Of a stretch of DNA of 64,000 bases, positions 16,264-24,768 are shown in pieces. Position 1 is the first letter of the stretch. The number at the start of each line of letters is the position of its first letter. This DNA is from DASSUW01 sp963740605 (lineage in GTDB: Bacteria > Actinomycetota > Thermoleophilia > Solirubrobacterales > Solirubrobacteraceae). The notes beneath the pieces were generated by a model. That model saw only the letters and a list, made by a program, of their open reading frames with translations. It did not search any database and was not told the DNA's origin. The translations under genes and the position numbers were made by a program. The DNA lies in contig CAVUFC010000018.1 in the NCBI GenBank assembly GCA_963740605.1, positions 62,001 through 126,000 of the forward strand, in the 5' to 3' direction.

Positions 16264-17028
16264 TTACGCGGCGATGCGCAGGTCACGAGCCCCGCGGCGC
16301 GGTGGTGGCGGCGGCTCGCGGCTCAGCAGCCAGGTGCGGTCGCGGCGGCGGCGGATGTACCCGGCGGCGGCCAACCGGCCGAGCGCCGACGTGACCGTCG
16401 GGCGCTGGGCGCACACGAGTTGAGCCAGGACGTCGTGCGTGACCGGGAGCGGCACCACGACTCCATCCAGGCCAACGCGGCCCCAGCGGTCGGCCATGTG
16501 CCAGAAGAACAGGATCAGCCGATCGTCGACACGTCGCAGATCGGTCACGGCCAGCTGGAGGGCCAGCCAGCGCGACCGCCGCGTCGTGCGCGCGAGGAGG
16601 CCGGGCAGGATCTGGGGCCAGCGTCCGACGAGCGAGAGGAAACGCGCGTCGAGCACTGCGACCCGTGCGGGATGGAGCACGTCCCAGCGCGACTCGAACG
16701 GCACCGACGCTGCTCCCTCGTCGCGCTCCCACGGGCGGATCAGGTCACCCGCGCCCACGAGCTCCGATCGCGGCTGCTCCGCGACCGAGATGCTGTGGAG
16801 CACAAGCCCGTCCAGCACCAGCAGCCCCAAGCAGTCGGCAGGGTCGCCAGGGGGATGACCCTGCCAGGCTCCGCGCTCGAGCTGGAGCAGCGGTGCGACG
16901 GCGCGCGCCTTCAGGTGTTCGATCGCACCTTCCGGTGCGCCCGCGAACAGGTCGGGATCCTCATCGAACAGGCGGACCGCCCGGTCGCTCGCGAGGACGC
17001 GCTCGAGAAACCCTTCGGCGCGGATCAT
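16264..17028 (-). CDS. Crp/Fnr-like transcriptional regulator
   Basis: A 254-residue protein. The middle part (about 50-135) fits a cyclic-nucleotide-binding-type beta roll without recognisable cAMP-contact residues (no clear RxS motif). A long dimer helix (WLALQLAVTDLRRVDDRLILFFW) leads to a winged helix at about 185-235 with HDVLAQLVCAQRPTVTSALGRLAAAGYI. The ligand is unknown. It overlaps the sigma-factor gene by ATGA, so both are co-expressed; a sigma factor coupled to a Crp-like regulator recurs in Solirubrobacterales as far as I recall. Only residues around 185-235 are needed for DNA binding. Confidence 0.8.
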   Translation of the reverse strand: MIRAEGFLERVLASDRAVRLFDEDPDLFAGAPEGAIEHLKARAVAPLLQLERGAWQGHPPGDPADCLGLLVLDGLVLHSISVAEQPRSELVGAGDLIRPWERDEGAASVPFESRWDVLHPARVAVLDARFLSLVGRWPQILPGLLARTTRRSRWLALQLAVTDLRRVDDRLILFFWHMADRWGRVGLDGVVVPLPVTHDVLAQLVCAQRPTVTSALGRLAAAGYIRRRRDRTWLLSREPPPPPRRGARDLRIAA

Positions 17029-17807
17029 GCGGCCGGCCGGATGTCGAGCGAGGACCGCAGCGTGGCCTGCGCGGCCGCGAGCGTCCGTCCCACCTCGGAC
17101 CGCGAGATGCGCAGCCTGCGGGCGATCTCACGCTGCGTCAGATCCTCGGCGAAGCGCAGGCGTACGACGGTGCGCTGCTCGTCGCTGAGCGTCGGGGCCG
17201 CGACCTCGATCGAGGCCAGATACTCGATCCGGTCGTACCCCGGATCGGCGGCGCCGATCTGCTCCGCAAGCGAGCCGCCGTTGTCCTCGTCCCCGCGGGG
17301 AGGCGCGTCGAGCGGCAGCACGTTCAGCGACGACGCGGCCGCCAGCGCGTCGAGCACCAGCGCCTCATCGCAGTCGAGATCGGCGGCGAGCTCAGCGATC
17401 GTCGGCTCCCGGCCGCAGCGCGCGCTGCGGCGCTCTGCGGCCGCGCGCACGTCCTGGATGCGCTCCTGGAGTGGGCGCGGGACGTGCGCCGGCCAGGCGG
17501 TATCACGGCGGTGCCGCCGCAGCTCGCCGAGGATTGTCGGCACCGCGAAGCTCATGAACGCGAACCCGCGATCGGGGTCGAAGCGCCGGATCGCCTTGAT
17601 CAGGCCTTCGCAGGCGACCTGCTCGAGGTCCTCGCGGCTGCTGCCACGACCGACGCGGCGGGCCAGCGCGTGGGCGAGCGGCCGGTAGGACAGCACGAGC
17701 GCCTCGAGGTCGCGCGAGTCCCTGTGCCGTGCGTAACGCAGAAGCGCAGCCTCACGCGCATCGTCGCGGGCGCGGCGGTCGTGCGCGCCTTCTCGCAGCA
17801 TCGTCAT
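17025..17807 (-). CDS. SigB/SigF-type RNA polymerase sigma factor
   Basis: A 260-residue sigma-70-family protein. Region 2 has LVLSYRPLAHALARR, DLEQVACEGLIKAIRRFDP and FMSFAVPTILGELRRH(R)RD (core binding and -10 recognition). Region 3 includes PLQERIQDVRA...REPTIAELAADLDC, and region 4 has LSDEQRTVVRLRFAEDLTQ followed by EIARRLRISRSEVGRTLA. The length and region 3 place it in the SigB/F/G group of general-stress sigma factors. RsbW-like ATPases exist elsewhere in the window (36528, 37339) and could be its antagonists; that link is inference. Confidence 0.9.
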   Translation of the reverse strand: MTMLREGAHDRRARDDAREAALLRYARHRDSRDLEALVLSYRPLAHALARRVGRGSSREDLEQVACEGLIKAIRRFDPDRGFAFMSFAVPTILGELRRHRRDTAWPAHVPRPLQERIQDVRAAAERRSARCGREPTIAELAADLDCDEALVLDALAAASSLNVLPLDAPPRGDEDNGGSLAEQIGAADPGYDRIEYLASIEVAAPTLSDEQRTVVRLRFAEDLTQREIARRLRISRSEVGRTLAAAQATLRSSLDIRPAA

Positions 17808-17971
17808 CGCCTCCGTTGCGTCGCCATCGCATCGGAGTGTGTGCCGCGCACGCGTCTACGTCCATGGTGGCTGACCACCATCCGCTACCCGAGCCGCCAC
17901 CATGCGCCCATTGCCCGTCAGTCGCCTTACGGGATGCGGGAGCGGCTCGGTGCGGCGGGCAGGAACGGGGC

Positions 17972-18391
17972 ATGAACTCGACTCACTCACGCGGATGGAC
18001 CGCGCTGGTGCCGCTCCTCGTGATTGCAGCGTTCGTCGGGATCCTCGTGCTGACGACCGGGCCGGCTGCCTCGCCGTCGAACGCCAAGCCGGCGACCAGC
18101 GTCGACGATGTCGCGGGCGATCCGGCGCGATACGCGGGCCGCCAGCTCGTCCTCTCGGGGACAGTGGCGCACATGAGCGACGGGCAGGGCAACGCGTTTG
18201 TCCTCGTCGGCAATCGTGGTGGGCGCCTCGTCGTGACCCGTGGGACGCGCAAGCCCCCCGCCGACGGCACGGCGGTCGACGTGCGCGCCTTCGTGCGCAC
18301 GCCCGACGCCGGCAGCGACCGCGCCAAGCTGGTCGACGCCGCGGACGCCGCAGCGCTGCTCGACGCGGTGCGCATCGTCGAGCGCGACTGA
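17972..18391 (+). CDS. Membrane-anchored OB-fold protein
   Basis: A 139-residue protein. The ATG at 17972 has AGGA eight bases upstream. Residues 9-32 form a signal anchor. The rest (VDDVAGDPARYAGRQLVLSG, then NAFVLVGNRGGRLVVT) reads as an OB-fold with five strands, similar to the tRNA_anti-like or CcmE-like beta barrels, but the CcmE heme-binding His is absent. Probably an extracytoplasmic small binding protein of unknown ligand. It is divergent from the sigma-factor gene, with GTCAGTCG at 17917 in the shared gap. Confidence 0.65.
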   Translation: MNSTHSRGWTALVPLLVIAAFVGILVLTTGPAASPSNAKPATSVDDVAGDPARYAGRQLVLSGTVAHMSDGQGNAFVLVGNRGGRLVVTRGTRKPPADGTAVDVRAFVRTPDAGSDRAKLVDAADAAALLDAVRIVERD

Positions 18392-18727
18392 CCGTCACGC
18401 GATCGCGGCCGGCGGCGAGCGTAGGAGAACCACTGTGAGGCGCTCGGCTGGGCGGCTTGGTGGCTCGACGAGGCTCGGCGATCGCCGCAGCCGACGACAT
18501 GCGCCTGCCGATCTCTTCGCGGGCGCTGTGCTGCGTGTTGTCGGCGCGCGGACGCGTACTGGCCGCCAACGAGGACTGGCCCGCGGCCGAGAGCGAGCTG
18601 GTGGGGGCGCTCGCGGTGGTCGAGCGTGCGCGGCGCGGGATGGCGGTCGGTGGGATGTGTCGGCGGGCCGCCGAACGCGTCCTCCCGCGGCCCCCGCGAC
18701 CGCGCTGCCGGATCGGCTGCCGGCGGC
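18392..18727. other. Intergenic stretch, possible decayed coding sequence
   Basis: No gene can be supported. One plus-strand frame (18499-18680) has protein-like composition (RGRVLAANEDWPAAESELVG and on to ALAVVERARRGMAVGG) but is flanked by Arg-rich frames and has no ribosome site. It may be a fragment of a lost gene, or chance. Confidence 0.3.
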
Positions 18728-19309
18728 TCAGGCCGAGCCGGCGGCGGGCACTTCGAGACGCAGGACGCTGAGGATCCGCTGCACGCGGTGACGAATGTCC
18801 GCGGGCGTCGCTCGTAGCGTCTTCGCGACTTCGCCCTCCGAGGAGCCGTCGAGCAGCATCGCGACGAGCGCCTGGTCATCGGCGTCGAGCACTGTGGCGC
18901 TCTCCTCGAGCGTCGGGCGGGCGATCGGCGGCAGCAGCGAATCCCCTCGGTGTGCGAGCCGCAGCGCCTCGAACAGCTCGCGGGCGCCGACGCCCTTGTG
19001 CAGCAACCCGTCCGCACGGGCCAGGGTCGCAGGGAGCGCGAGCGCCGGGATCGCGTACTCGGTGAAGATCACCACCTTCGGCGCCAGCACGTCGTGCTTT
19101 ATGCGGTAGCACAGCTGCAGGCCGTCGCCCCGCGGGAGGTGATAGTCGAGCAGCACCAGATCGGGACGCGAGCGGTTGAGCACGGGCCAGACGTTCTCCT
19201 CGGCGCCGCTGCTCTCGCCCACGAAGACGAACCCCGGCTCGGCGTCCAGCACGGTGTGCAGGCCCGCACGCAGGGCGGGATGATCGTCGACGACGACGAT
19301 GCGGATCAT
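18728..19309 (-). CDS. Response regulator with divergent C-terminal helix-turn-helix, partner of the 19306 kinase
   Basis: A 193-residue regulator. The receiver has VVDDHPALRAG, phospho-acceptor Asp55 in LVLLDYHLPRGDG, and Lys in LLHKGVGAREL. The C-terminal segment LVAMLLDGSSEGEVAKTLRATPADIRHRVQRIL replaces the LuxR domain and looks like a short helix-turn-helix similar to sigma region 4. The ATG overlaps the kinase stop by ATGA. Paralogs are at 7580 (intact) and 10139 (decayed). Confidence 0.88.
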   Translation of the reverse strand: MIRIVVVDDHPALRAGLHTVLDAEPGFVFVGESSGAEENVWPVLNRSRPDLVLLDYHLPRGDGLQLCYRIKHDVLAPKVVIFTEYAIPALALPATLARADGLLHKGVGARELFEALRLAHRGDSLLPPIARPTLEESATVLDADDQALVAMLLDGSSEGEVAKTLRATPADIRHRVQRILSVLRLEVPAAGSA

Positions 19310-20445
19310 TGCGTTCCTCCATTTTCGGTTAGTGGCATCTCAAGGTCGACGACCGTGCCTCCGCCCGGCGCTTCGGCGAGGCCGAGCCGCGCGCCGATCG
19401 TGGCCGCGCGGTTCTCCATCGCCGCGAGCCCCGTCCCGTGCCGGTCCGCACGGTCGGGCAGTCCGCTCCCGTTGTCCGCGACCCGCAGATGCAGATGGCG
19501 GTCGTCGGACTGCATGCTCACGTCGATCGCGGTGGCGTCGGCGTGCCGTAGGGCGTTGGTGATCGCCTCGCAGCCGATGCGGTAGACGTGCGCGACGACG
19601 AGCGGCGGCAGCGGCGGCGCCGTGCCACGGATCGAGATCTCCGGCCCCGGGTCCGGCGCGAGCTCGGCCGCCCGCGTGCGCAGGGCCTCGTCGAGCGGCC
19701 GGCCTTCGAGCGGCGAGCGGAGCTCGGCGAGGCTCGTGTCCATGTCCGAGGCCGCGGACTCGAGTTCGACGCAGGCGCGCCCGACGATCGGCTCCAGGCG
19801 ATCCTCGATGCGCCCCTGCAACGAGCTGACGAGCAGGTGGGCGGCATGCAGGCGCTGCTTTGCCGAGTCGTGCAGGTCCCACGCGATCCGGCGCCGCTCG
19901 GCCTCGATCGCCAGGCGCTCGCGCTCGCCGCGCTCGGCTGCCAGGCGGCGTAGCGCGCTTGCCGCGTAGGCCAGCGAGCAGACCAGCAGGAACGGCAGCG
20001 CAACGTGCATCGCGAGCGTCTCGGTCGAGCTGACCCGCAGGGCAGCCCAAGCGGGGCCGCCGATGAACGCGACGACGAGGAACGCGAACGAGGCGCCGAA
20101 TGCGAGCCACGGCGCTCGCCGCAGCGGCACGGACGTCGCCGGCAGGGCGAGTGTCGACAGCCACAACAGGTAGAACGGGCTGCGCCAGTCACCGGTCGCG
20201 AGGATGAACAGCAGCGTGACGCCGGAATCGATCGCCCAGGTGATCGGCATGTGCCGGATCCGGGGCGACAGGCCGATCACGAGCGTGCTGATCGGGCCGT
20301 ACATGAGCATCGCGGCCTCGCCGCCGCTCATGCCGCCCCAGAGCACGAGCGCGGCGGCGAACGCCGTCGCCACCAGCCTTGCGGCAAGGAAGAATCCGAG
20401 CCACGGCTCGTCTGCCGACTGCGAGACGCTCCAGACCGCGCGCAC
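19306..20445 (-). CDS. NarL-type sensor histidine kinase with multi-pass membrane sensor
   Basis: A 379-residue protein from GTG 20445. About six hydrophobic helices fill residues 17-165. A coiled-coil linker (RRLAAERGERERLAIEAERR) leads to phospho-His192 in IAWDLHDSAKQRLHAA and an HATPase_c domain with CEAITNALRHADA, VADNGSGLP and GTGLAAMENRA. There is no extracytoplasmic domain, so sensing is probably within the membrane. Co-translated with the regulator at 18728. The kinase helix (LHDSAKQRLHA) is the HisKA_3 subtype that pairs with NarL-type receivers. Confidence 0.9.
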   Translation of the reverse strand: MRAVWSVSQSADEPWLGFFLAARLVATAFAAALVLWGGMSGGEAAMLMYGPISTLVIGLSPRIRHMPITWAIDSGVTLLFILATGDWRSPFYLLWLSTLALPATSVPLRRAPWLAFGASFAFLVVAFIGGPAWAALRVSSTETLAMHVALPFLLVCSLAYAASALRRLAAERGERERLAIEAERRRIAWDLHDSAKQRLHAAHLLVSSLQGRIEDRLEPIVGRACVELESAASDMDTSLAELRSPLEGRPLDEALRTRAAELAPDPGPEISIRGTAPPLPPLVVAHVYRIGCEAITNALRHADATAIDVSMQSDDRHLHLRVADNGSGLPDRADRHGTGLAAMENRAATIGARLGLAEAPGGGTVVDLEMPLTENGGTQ

Positions 20446-20451
20446 GCCTCG

Positions 20452-20916
20452 TCAGCGCGTCAGCGCCTCGCGGGCGATGCCGGCCACGTCTTCGTCGACG
20501 AGTACGTCATAGTGGGAAATCCGCAGCTTCATGTCCCGGTCAGAACGAGTGACGGCCGCGATAACCGCGCCACCGATGGTGCCGGCGAGGGCGGCCGCGA
20601 TGATCGGCAGCAACGCGCTCGCGCCGTCCTCGACGATGCCCATAAGGTAGAGCGCCAGGCCGCAGAGTGCGCCGAGCACCGCTCCGATGCGGGCGCCGGT
20701 CTGCATCTCGCGCAGTCGATCGCGACCGTCGTCCCACGTCGGATCGCGGGCGATCAGCGTGACGCGATCGCGGGGGATGCCCACTTCGCGCACGAGCCGC
20801 TCAATCGCCCGCGCGCCCGCGTGATGCGTGCGGTAGCCGCGGACCATCACGCGCTGCGGCATCGACGGCGACGGGAATCCGGTGTCGGTGCTGGGTCTGT
20901 CGATCGTCTGGGTCAT
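20452..20916 (-). CDS. General stress protein 17M-like membrane protein
   Basis: A 154-residue protein with the start fixed by GGAAAGGACGGC just before ATG 20916. The N-terminal domain (MVRGYRTHHAGARAIERLV) resembles the general-stress protein 17M fold. Two glycine-rich membrane helices follow (about 80-97 and 103-125), then a C-terminal strand (LRISHYDVLVDEDVAG). Such proteins are induced by stress sigma factors in Bacillus and actinobacteria; the molecular role is unknown. A GTCA-N6-TGAC palindrome lies 86 bases upstream. Confidence 0.7.
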   Translation of the reverse strand: MTQTIDRPSTDTGFPSPSMPQRVMVRGYRTHHAGARAIERLVREVGIPRDRVTLIARDPTWDDGRDRLREMQTGARIGAVLGALCGLALYLMGIVEDGASALLPIIAAALAGTIGGAVIAAVTRSDRDMKLRISHYDVLVDEDVAGIAREALTR

Positions 20917-21001
20917 GCCGTCCTTTCCACGAGGGCTCAGTAGGTAGATGGCTCGGAACCTGAAGCGCGTCTGTGCGTCGCATGAAGGTCGCCTCAAGAC
21001 G

Positions 21002-21015
21002 GTCATGCGGGTGAC
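21002..21015. repeat. Intergenic palindrome GTCA-N6-TGAC (site 4)
   Basis: GTCATGCGGGTGAC, perfect four-base arms, in the short gap between the 17M-like gene start and the MMPL stop. Confidence 0.35.
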
Positions 21016-21017
21016 GA

Positions 21018-23357
21018 TCACCCGCGTCGGCGCCCGGGCAGGAGGTGGCGCAGCCCGGACGCCACGCCGAGCAGGACGATGGCCCGGACGACCCGCTCGG
21101 TGCGCGCGGCGGGCCGCTTCGGGGCGTCAGCCGCCGGCGCAGGCTGCGACGGGGCGGCGAGCCGCGGCGGCCGCAGGCCCGGCCACCCGCCAGCCGGACC
21201 GACGAGCGCGATGACCGACGGGACGAGCAGCGTGCGCACGACGAACGCGTCGATCAGCAGCCCGCAGCTCATCATGAACGCCAGCTCGCGAAACGGGCGT
21301 ACCGGCACGAGTGCCAGCAGCGCGAAGCTGAGGGCGAGCACGACGCCGGCGACCGTGATCGCGGACGCGGCACGGGAGCCACCGATCGCGATCGCCTCGC
21401 GCAGCCGTCGCGTTCGCGCCTCCTGCCAGATGCGGCCGGTGAGGAACACGTTGTAGTCCGACCCCAGCGCCGCGAGCATGATCGAGGCGACGAAGGGGAC
21501 GTAATAGGTCAGCTCCCCATAGCCGAGCAGGTCCTCGAACACGTACACGGTGAGCCCGAGCGAGGCGGCGAGCGCGAGCACGCTCGCGGCGACGAGGTAC
21601 AGCGGCGCGAGCAGCGCGCGCAGGAACACGACGAGCACGAGGAAGATCGCGAGCAGCGAGAGCGGAGCGACGCGTCCGAGGTCTTCCCGCGTGAGCCGGA
21701 CGGTCTCCTCGGCGAGCGCCGTGTCGCCCGCGATGCTCGTCCTCGCCCCGGTGAGCCCGGCGCGGGCGGTCAGGACGCCGAGCTGCGCCCGCAGCGCCCG
21801 CAGCCGCCTGATGCCGCCCGCGCCGAGCGGGTCGGCGTCGAAGACGATGAGGTAGCGGACGGCGTTCATGCTGCGCGAGAGGACCGCGCCGAGCTCGGCG
21901 TCGAGCGGCTGCTGCGCCGGCCCGACGACCAGCGCCACCCCGCGCAGCCTGGCGATTGACGCCTGGAGCCTGCGCAGCGCAGCGCGGCGCGTGACGATGT
22001 CCGGCGCCTCGACGAGCACGGTCGTGGGGGAGAGGACGCCCGCGGCGAAGCCGTGCGAGGCCTGCACGTACGCGCGGTGCGGCGGGCTCGATTGCGGAAG
22101 TCCCCGGATCAGCGTCTGGCCGACGTGAAGGCGGCCGATGCCGGACGCGGCGACGGCGAGCAGCGCCGCGCAGGCGAGCGCCGTGAGCGCTGGGCGCCGG
22201 CTTGCGGTTCGCACCGCTCGGAAGCGGAAGGGCCGCCCGACCGCCTCCGTCGGCGTCTCCTCGGCACCGCGCTCGGCCGGCACGTCGCGCCCCGGTCGGG
22301 AGGGCCAGAACGTCGCCTCGCCGACGATCGCCAGCAGGGCCGGGATCAGCGTGATCGCGACCGCGAGTGCGAGCAGGACGCCGAGCGCGACACCTGGTCC
22401 GAAGGTCTGGAAGAAGCCGAGATGGGCCACGAGCAGCGCCGCGCTGGCGGCCGCGACGGTGACGCCTGCGGCGACGATCGTCGCCACGAGCTCGCCCGCC
22501 GCACGTTCGGCGGCCGCCCGCGACCGCATGCCCTCGGACAGCCGCAGGCGGAAGCGCGAGAGGTAGAAGATCGCGTAGTCGGTGAGGATCCCGAACAGCA
22601 GGACGACGATCACCGGCTGGACCTCGCTCGGCACGGCCACCCCGGCGCGCTGACCGATCCACGCCACCGCCCTGATCGTGATCAGGTACGTGACGGCGAT
22701 CGCAAGCAAGGTGATCAGCGGCGCGAGCGGAGCGCGAAAGTGCAGCCCGACTGCGACGAGCACGAGCAGCACCGTGCACAGCTCCACGAGCGGGAGCCGG
22801 TCGGCGATCAGCCGCGATTGCTCCTCGCGCGCCGGCAGCGCGCCGGTCACCCCGGTGTACGAACGCGGTGCGACCGTCCGCGCGCGCTGGGCGACGCGCT
22901 CGGCGAGCGCAACGCGCTCCCGAGCGCCGACGGTCGTGTCGTAGAACAGGTACGTAACGGTCGCGGTTCCGCGCTCGCGCGTGAACGGCGGGAGCGAGAC
23001 CGTGTTGAGCACCGGGATCGCGCCGCCGACGCGGTCGAGCCCGTCGAGCGTGTTGCGGTTGAGCGCGACCGCGCGGCGTACCGTCGTCGCGACGGCGGCC
23101 GCGCCGAGGCCTTGCGGGTCGCGCTGGACGACGATCGTGCGGCTCAGCAGCGGGAACCCGAACAGCTCCGCCGATCGCAGCTCGGCGTCGATCGCCGCCG
23201 CGTCGTTGGGCACGAGGTCGCCGAGCGCCCCGTTCTGGGAGTCCGCGATGCTCGGCAGCAGCGCCGTCGTCAGCGCGGCCGCGGCGATCCAGGCGATCGC
23301 GATCGGCCACCGGAGCGCGATCACCACCCGGCCGAAGCGGGCCGTCGGGGTGCTCAC
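21018..23357 (-). CDS. MMPL-family RND exporter
   Basis: A 779-residue membrane protein. The GTG at 23357 overlaps the upstream stop (GTGA), which decides the start. Two repeats each have one helix, a large external domain and five helices. Family motifs include GILTDYAIFYLSRFRLRL in the first bundle and LGSDYNVFLTGRI(W) in the second, where the Asp-Tyr pairs carry the proton relay. Relatives export lipids, siderophores or drugs; no biosynthetic genes adjoin to name a substrate. The upstream small membrane protein is probably an accessory. Confidence 0.9.
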   Translation of the reverse strand: MSTPTARFGRVVIALRWPIAIAWIAAAALTTALLPSIADSQNGALGDLVPNDAAAIDAELRSAELFGFPLLSRTIVVQRDPQGLGAAAVATTVRRAVALNRNTLDGLDRVGGAIPVLNTVSLPPFTRERGTATVTYLFYDTTVGARERVALAERVAQRARTVAPRSYTGVTGALPAREEQSRLIADRLPLVELCTVLLVLVAVGLHFRAPLAPLITLLAIAVTYLITIRAVAWIGQRAGVAVPSEVQPVIVVLLFGILTDYAIFYLSRFRLRLSEGMRSRAAAERAAGELVATIVAAGVTVAAASAALLVAHLGFFQTFGPGVALGVLLALAVAITLIPALLAIVGEATFWPSRPGRDVPAERGAEETPTEAVGRPFRFRAVRTASRRPALTALACAALLAVAASGIGRLHVGQTLIRGLPQSSPPHRAYVQASHGFAAGVLSPTTVLVEAPDIVTRRAALRRLQASIARLRGVALVVGPAQQPLDAELGAVLSRSMNAVRYLIVFDADPLGAGGIRRLRALRAQLGVLTARAGLTGARTSIAGDTALAEETVRLTREDLGRVAPLSLLAIFLVLVVFLRALLAPLYLVAASVLALAASLGLTVYVFEDLLGYGELTYYVPFVASIMLAALGSDYNVFLTGRIWQEARTRRLREAIAIGGSRAASAITVAGVVLALSFALLALVPVRPFRELAFMMSCGLLIDAFVVRTLLVPSVIALVGPAGGWPGLRPPRLAAPSQPAPAADAPKRPAARTERVVRAIVLLGVASGLRHLLPGRRRG

Positions 23358-23809
23358 CGCAGCACTCGCTCGCGCGCTCGGACCCCGAACCATTCGAGCT
23401 CGGCATCGGCCAGCGCGGCGTGGCGGCCGTTGTGCAGGTCGGATACCGGATCGGCGCTGACGCGTCGCAGCCGGCTCGGGATCAACGCGATCGCGATCCC
23501 GAGCAGCACGCCGACGTGTCGGGCGCTCGCCCGCGCACTCTTGGCCGACGTGATGGTGTTCTCGCCGGCGCGCTGGATCTCGTCGGCGGGCCGACTCATC
23601 TGCCCGCCGATGACCGGGAGATCGCGGAGCGTCCCGCCGACGCCGGTGATCGCTCGCCCGACCTCGCCCGCGGTGTCGCTGAGATCAGCGACGCCGCGGA
23701 TCTCGTGTGCGACGGCGATGCCCATCCACAGCCACGCGGCCGTCCACAGCACCAACGCGGCGTCGACCGCCAGCTGCGCGCGGGGCGCGAGGCGTCGGGG
23801 CCGGCTCAT
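23354..23809 (-). CDS. Small membrane protein coupled to the MMPL exporter
   Basis: A 151-residue protein with a helix at about 16-35, an extracytoplasmic loop (LSDTAGEVGRAITGVGGTLR...PVIGGQM), and a second helix at about 96-111 (VGVLLGIAIALIPSRL). The family is common in actinobacteria beside transporters but I cannot name it. Its stop overlaps the GTG of the exporter gene, so the two are translated together and likely form a complex (inference). Confidence 0.6.
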   Translation of the reverse strand: MSRPRRLAPRAQLAVDAALVLWTAAWLWMGIAVAHEIRGVADLSDTAGEVGRAITGVGGTLRDLPVIGGQMSRPADEIQRAGENTITSAKSARASARHVGVLLGIAIALIPSRLRRVSADPVSDLHNGRHAALADAELEWFGVRARERVLR

Positions 23810-23965
23810 GGCGTCGCGCTACCCGAGGGCCGCAGCCGTGACCGTGCGGTTCGTCATTTGACCGACGTCCTCGCGCCGGCGCCGCGGCAACCGGGCACGT
23901 AGACCGTCGGCGGCTCGCGGACGGGCCGCCCTGGTTGACAGTCGTGACCGCCGGTGCCCGTCATC

Positions 23966-24439
23966 TCACGGCGCCGGCGGGCGCGGCTTCTCCACCGGCA
24001 CGACGAGAACCGGCCGCACCGCGTCGCGGACCACGGCGTCCGAAACGCTGCCGAGGACGAGCTCGCGCAGGCGCGACATGTCGCGCCTGCCGACCACGAT
24101 CAGGTCGGCGTCCCAGCCGTCGGCCGCGTCGAGCAGCGCCTCGGCGATCCCACCGATGCCCGAGCCCGCCCGGACGCCGAACTCGCTCGCGAAACCGCCG
24201 GCGCTCGCGAGGCCTGCGCCCTCGCGTGCCTTGCTCAGCGCCAACCGCTCGGCCGTTGCCGGGTCAGCGGCAGGCGGCACCCCGGCGCCAAACGGGCTGA
24301 TGGCCTCGGCGGGAGCGATCACGTCCCAGACGGTGATGACGAGCGCGGTCCCCGTGTCGATCGTCCGCGCGGCGGCCGCGATCGCATGGCGGGCATCGGT
24401 CGACCCGTCGTAGCCGATGAGAAGGCGTTGTGCGCTCAT
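23966..24439 (-). CDS. Universal stress protein (UspA family)
   Basis: A 157-residue single-domain Usp. It begins LLIGYDGSTDARHAI (the acidic GYDGS nucleotide loop) and ends DADLIVVGRRDMSRLRELVL followed by GSVSDAVV and PVLVVP. The ATP motif G-2X-G-9X-G(S/T) is imperfect: the second glycine is Asp (GRRD), so ATP binding is uncertain. Usp proteins help in starvation, oxidative or hypoxic stress. It is transcribed alone, divergent from the LuxR gene, across a 330-base gap. Confidence 0.85.
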   Translation of the reverse strand: MSAQRLLIGYDGSTDARHAIAAAARTIDTGTALVITVWDVIAPAEAISPFGAGVPPAADPATAERLALSKAREGAGLASAGGFASEFGVRAGSGIGGIAEALLDAADGWDADLIVVGRRDMSRLRELVLGSVSDAVVRDAVRPVLVVPVEKPRPPAP

Positions 24440-24768
24440 GGCACCAGCAGTGCCCGCGCTGCACGACGTCGCTCCGCGTCCGTCAGGGCGAGTACTAACG
24501 CCCGTCGCCGCGCCGGAAGGGTCCGCTCCAGCGCGGCGAGGGCGGTGCCGTTCGTGGCCCGTGCACTCACTCAGACCGTCAGTGGCTGAGGGGCACTCCG
24601 GTCGTTGCGTCCGAGGCCCGTTGTCAGCCACAACCGGCGGGCAGCGCAAGGGCTTCGGCACGACGCACGCGGCCGTCAGCCGACCGACGATCCGTCCTGT
24701 CTCTGTCAGTCGCAGAACAAGTGCGATCGTCGCCGCGACGTCGCGGCGGTACGTTTGCGGCGGCCACC
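24440..24768. promoter_or_regulatory. Intergenic region with putative promoter of the TPR-LuxR gene
   Basis: No gene seen. GTCAGTCG at 24705-24712 lies exactly 45 bases upstream of TACGTT at 24750-24755, and the GTG start follows at 24769. The same elements with the same 45-base spacing and the same first 17 coding bases (GTGGACTCCCCCTCGCT) occur at 36467-36544. TACGTT is a candidate -10 box. Confidence 0.4.

Noticed and set aside
22053..23861. 602-codon plus-strand open frame opposite the MMPL gene
   Set aside because: Strongly charged and repetitive (RDRE-type) composition typical of an antisense frame at 70% GC.
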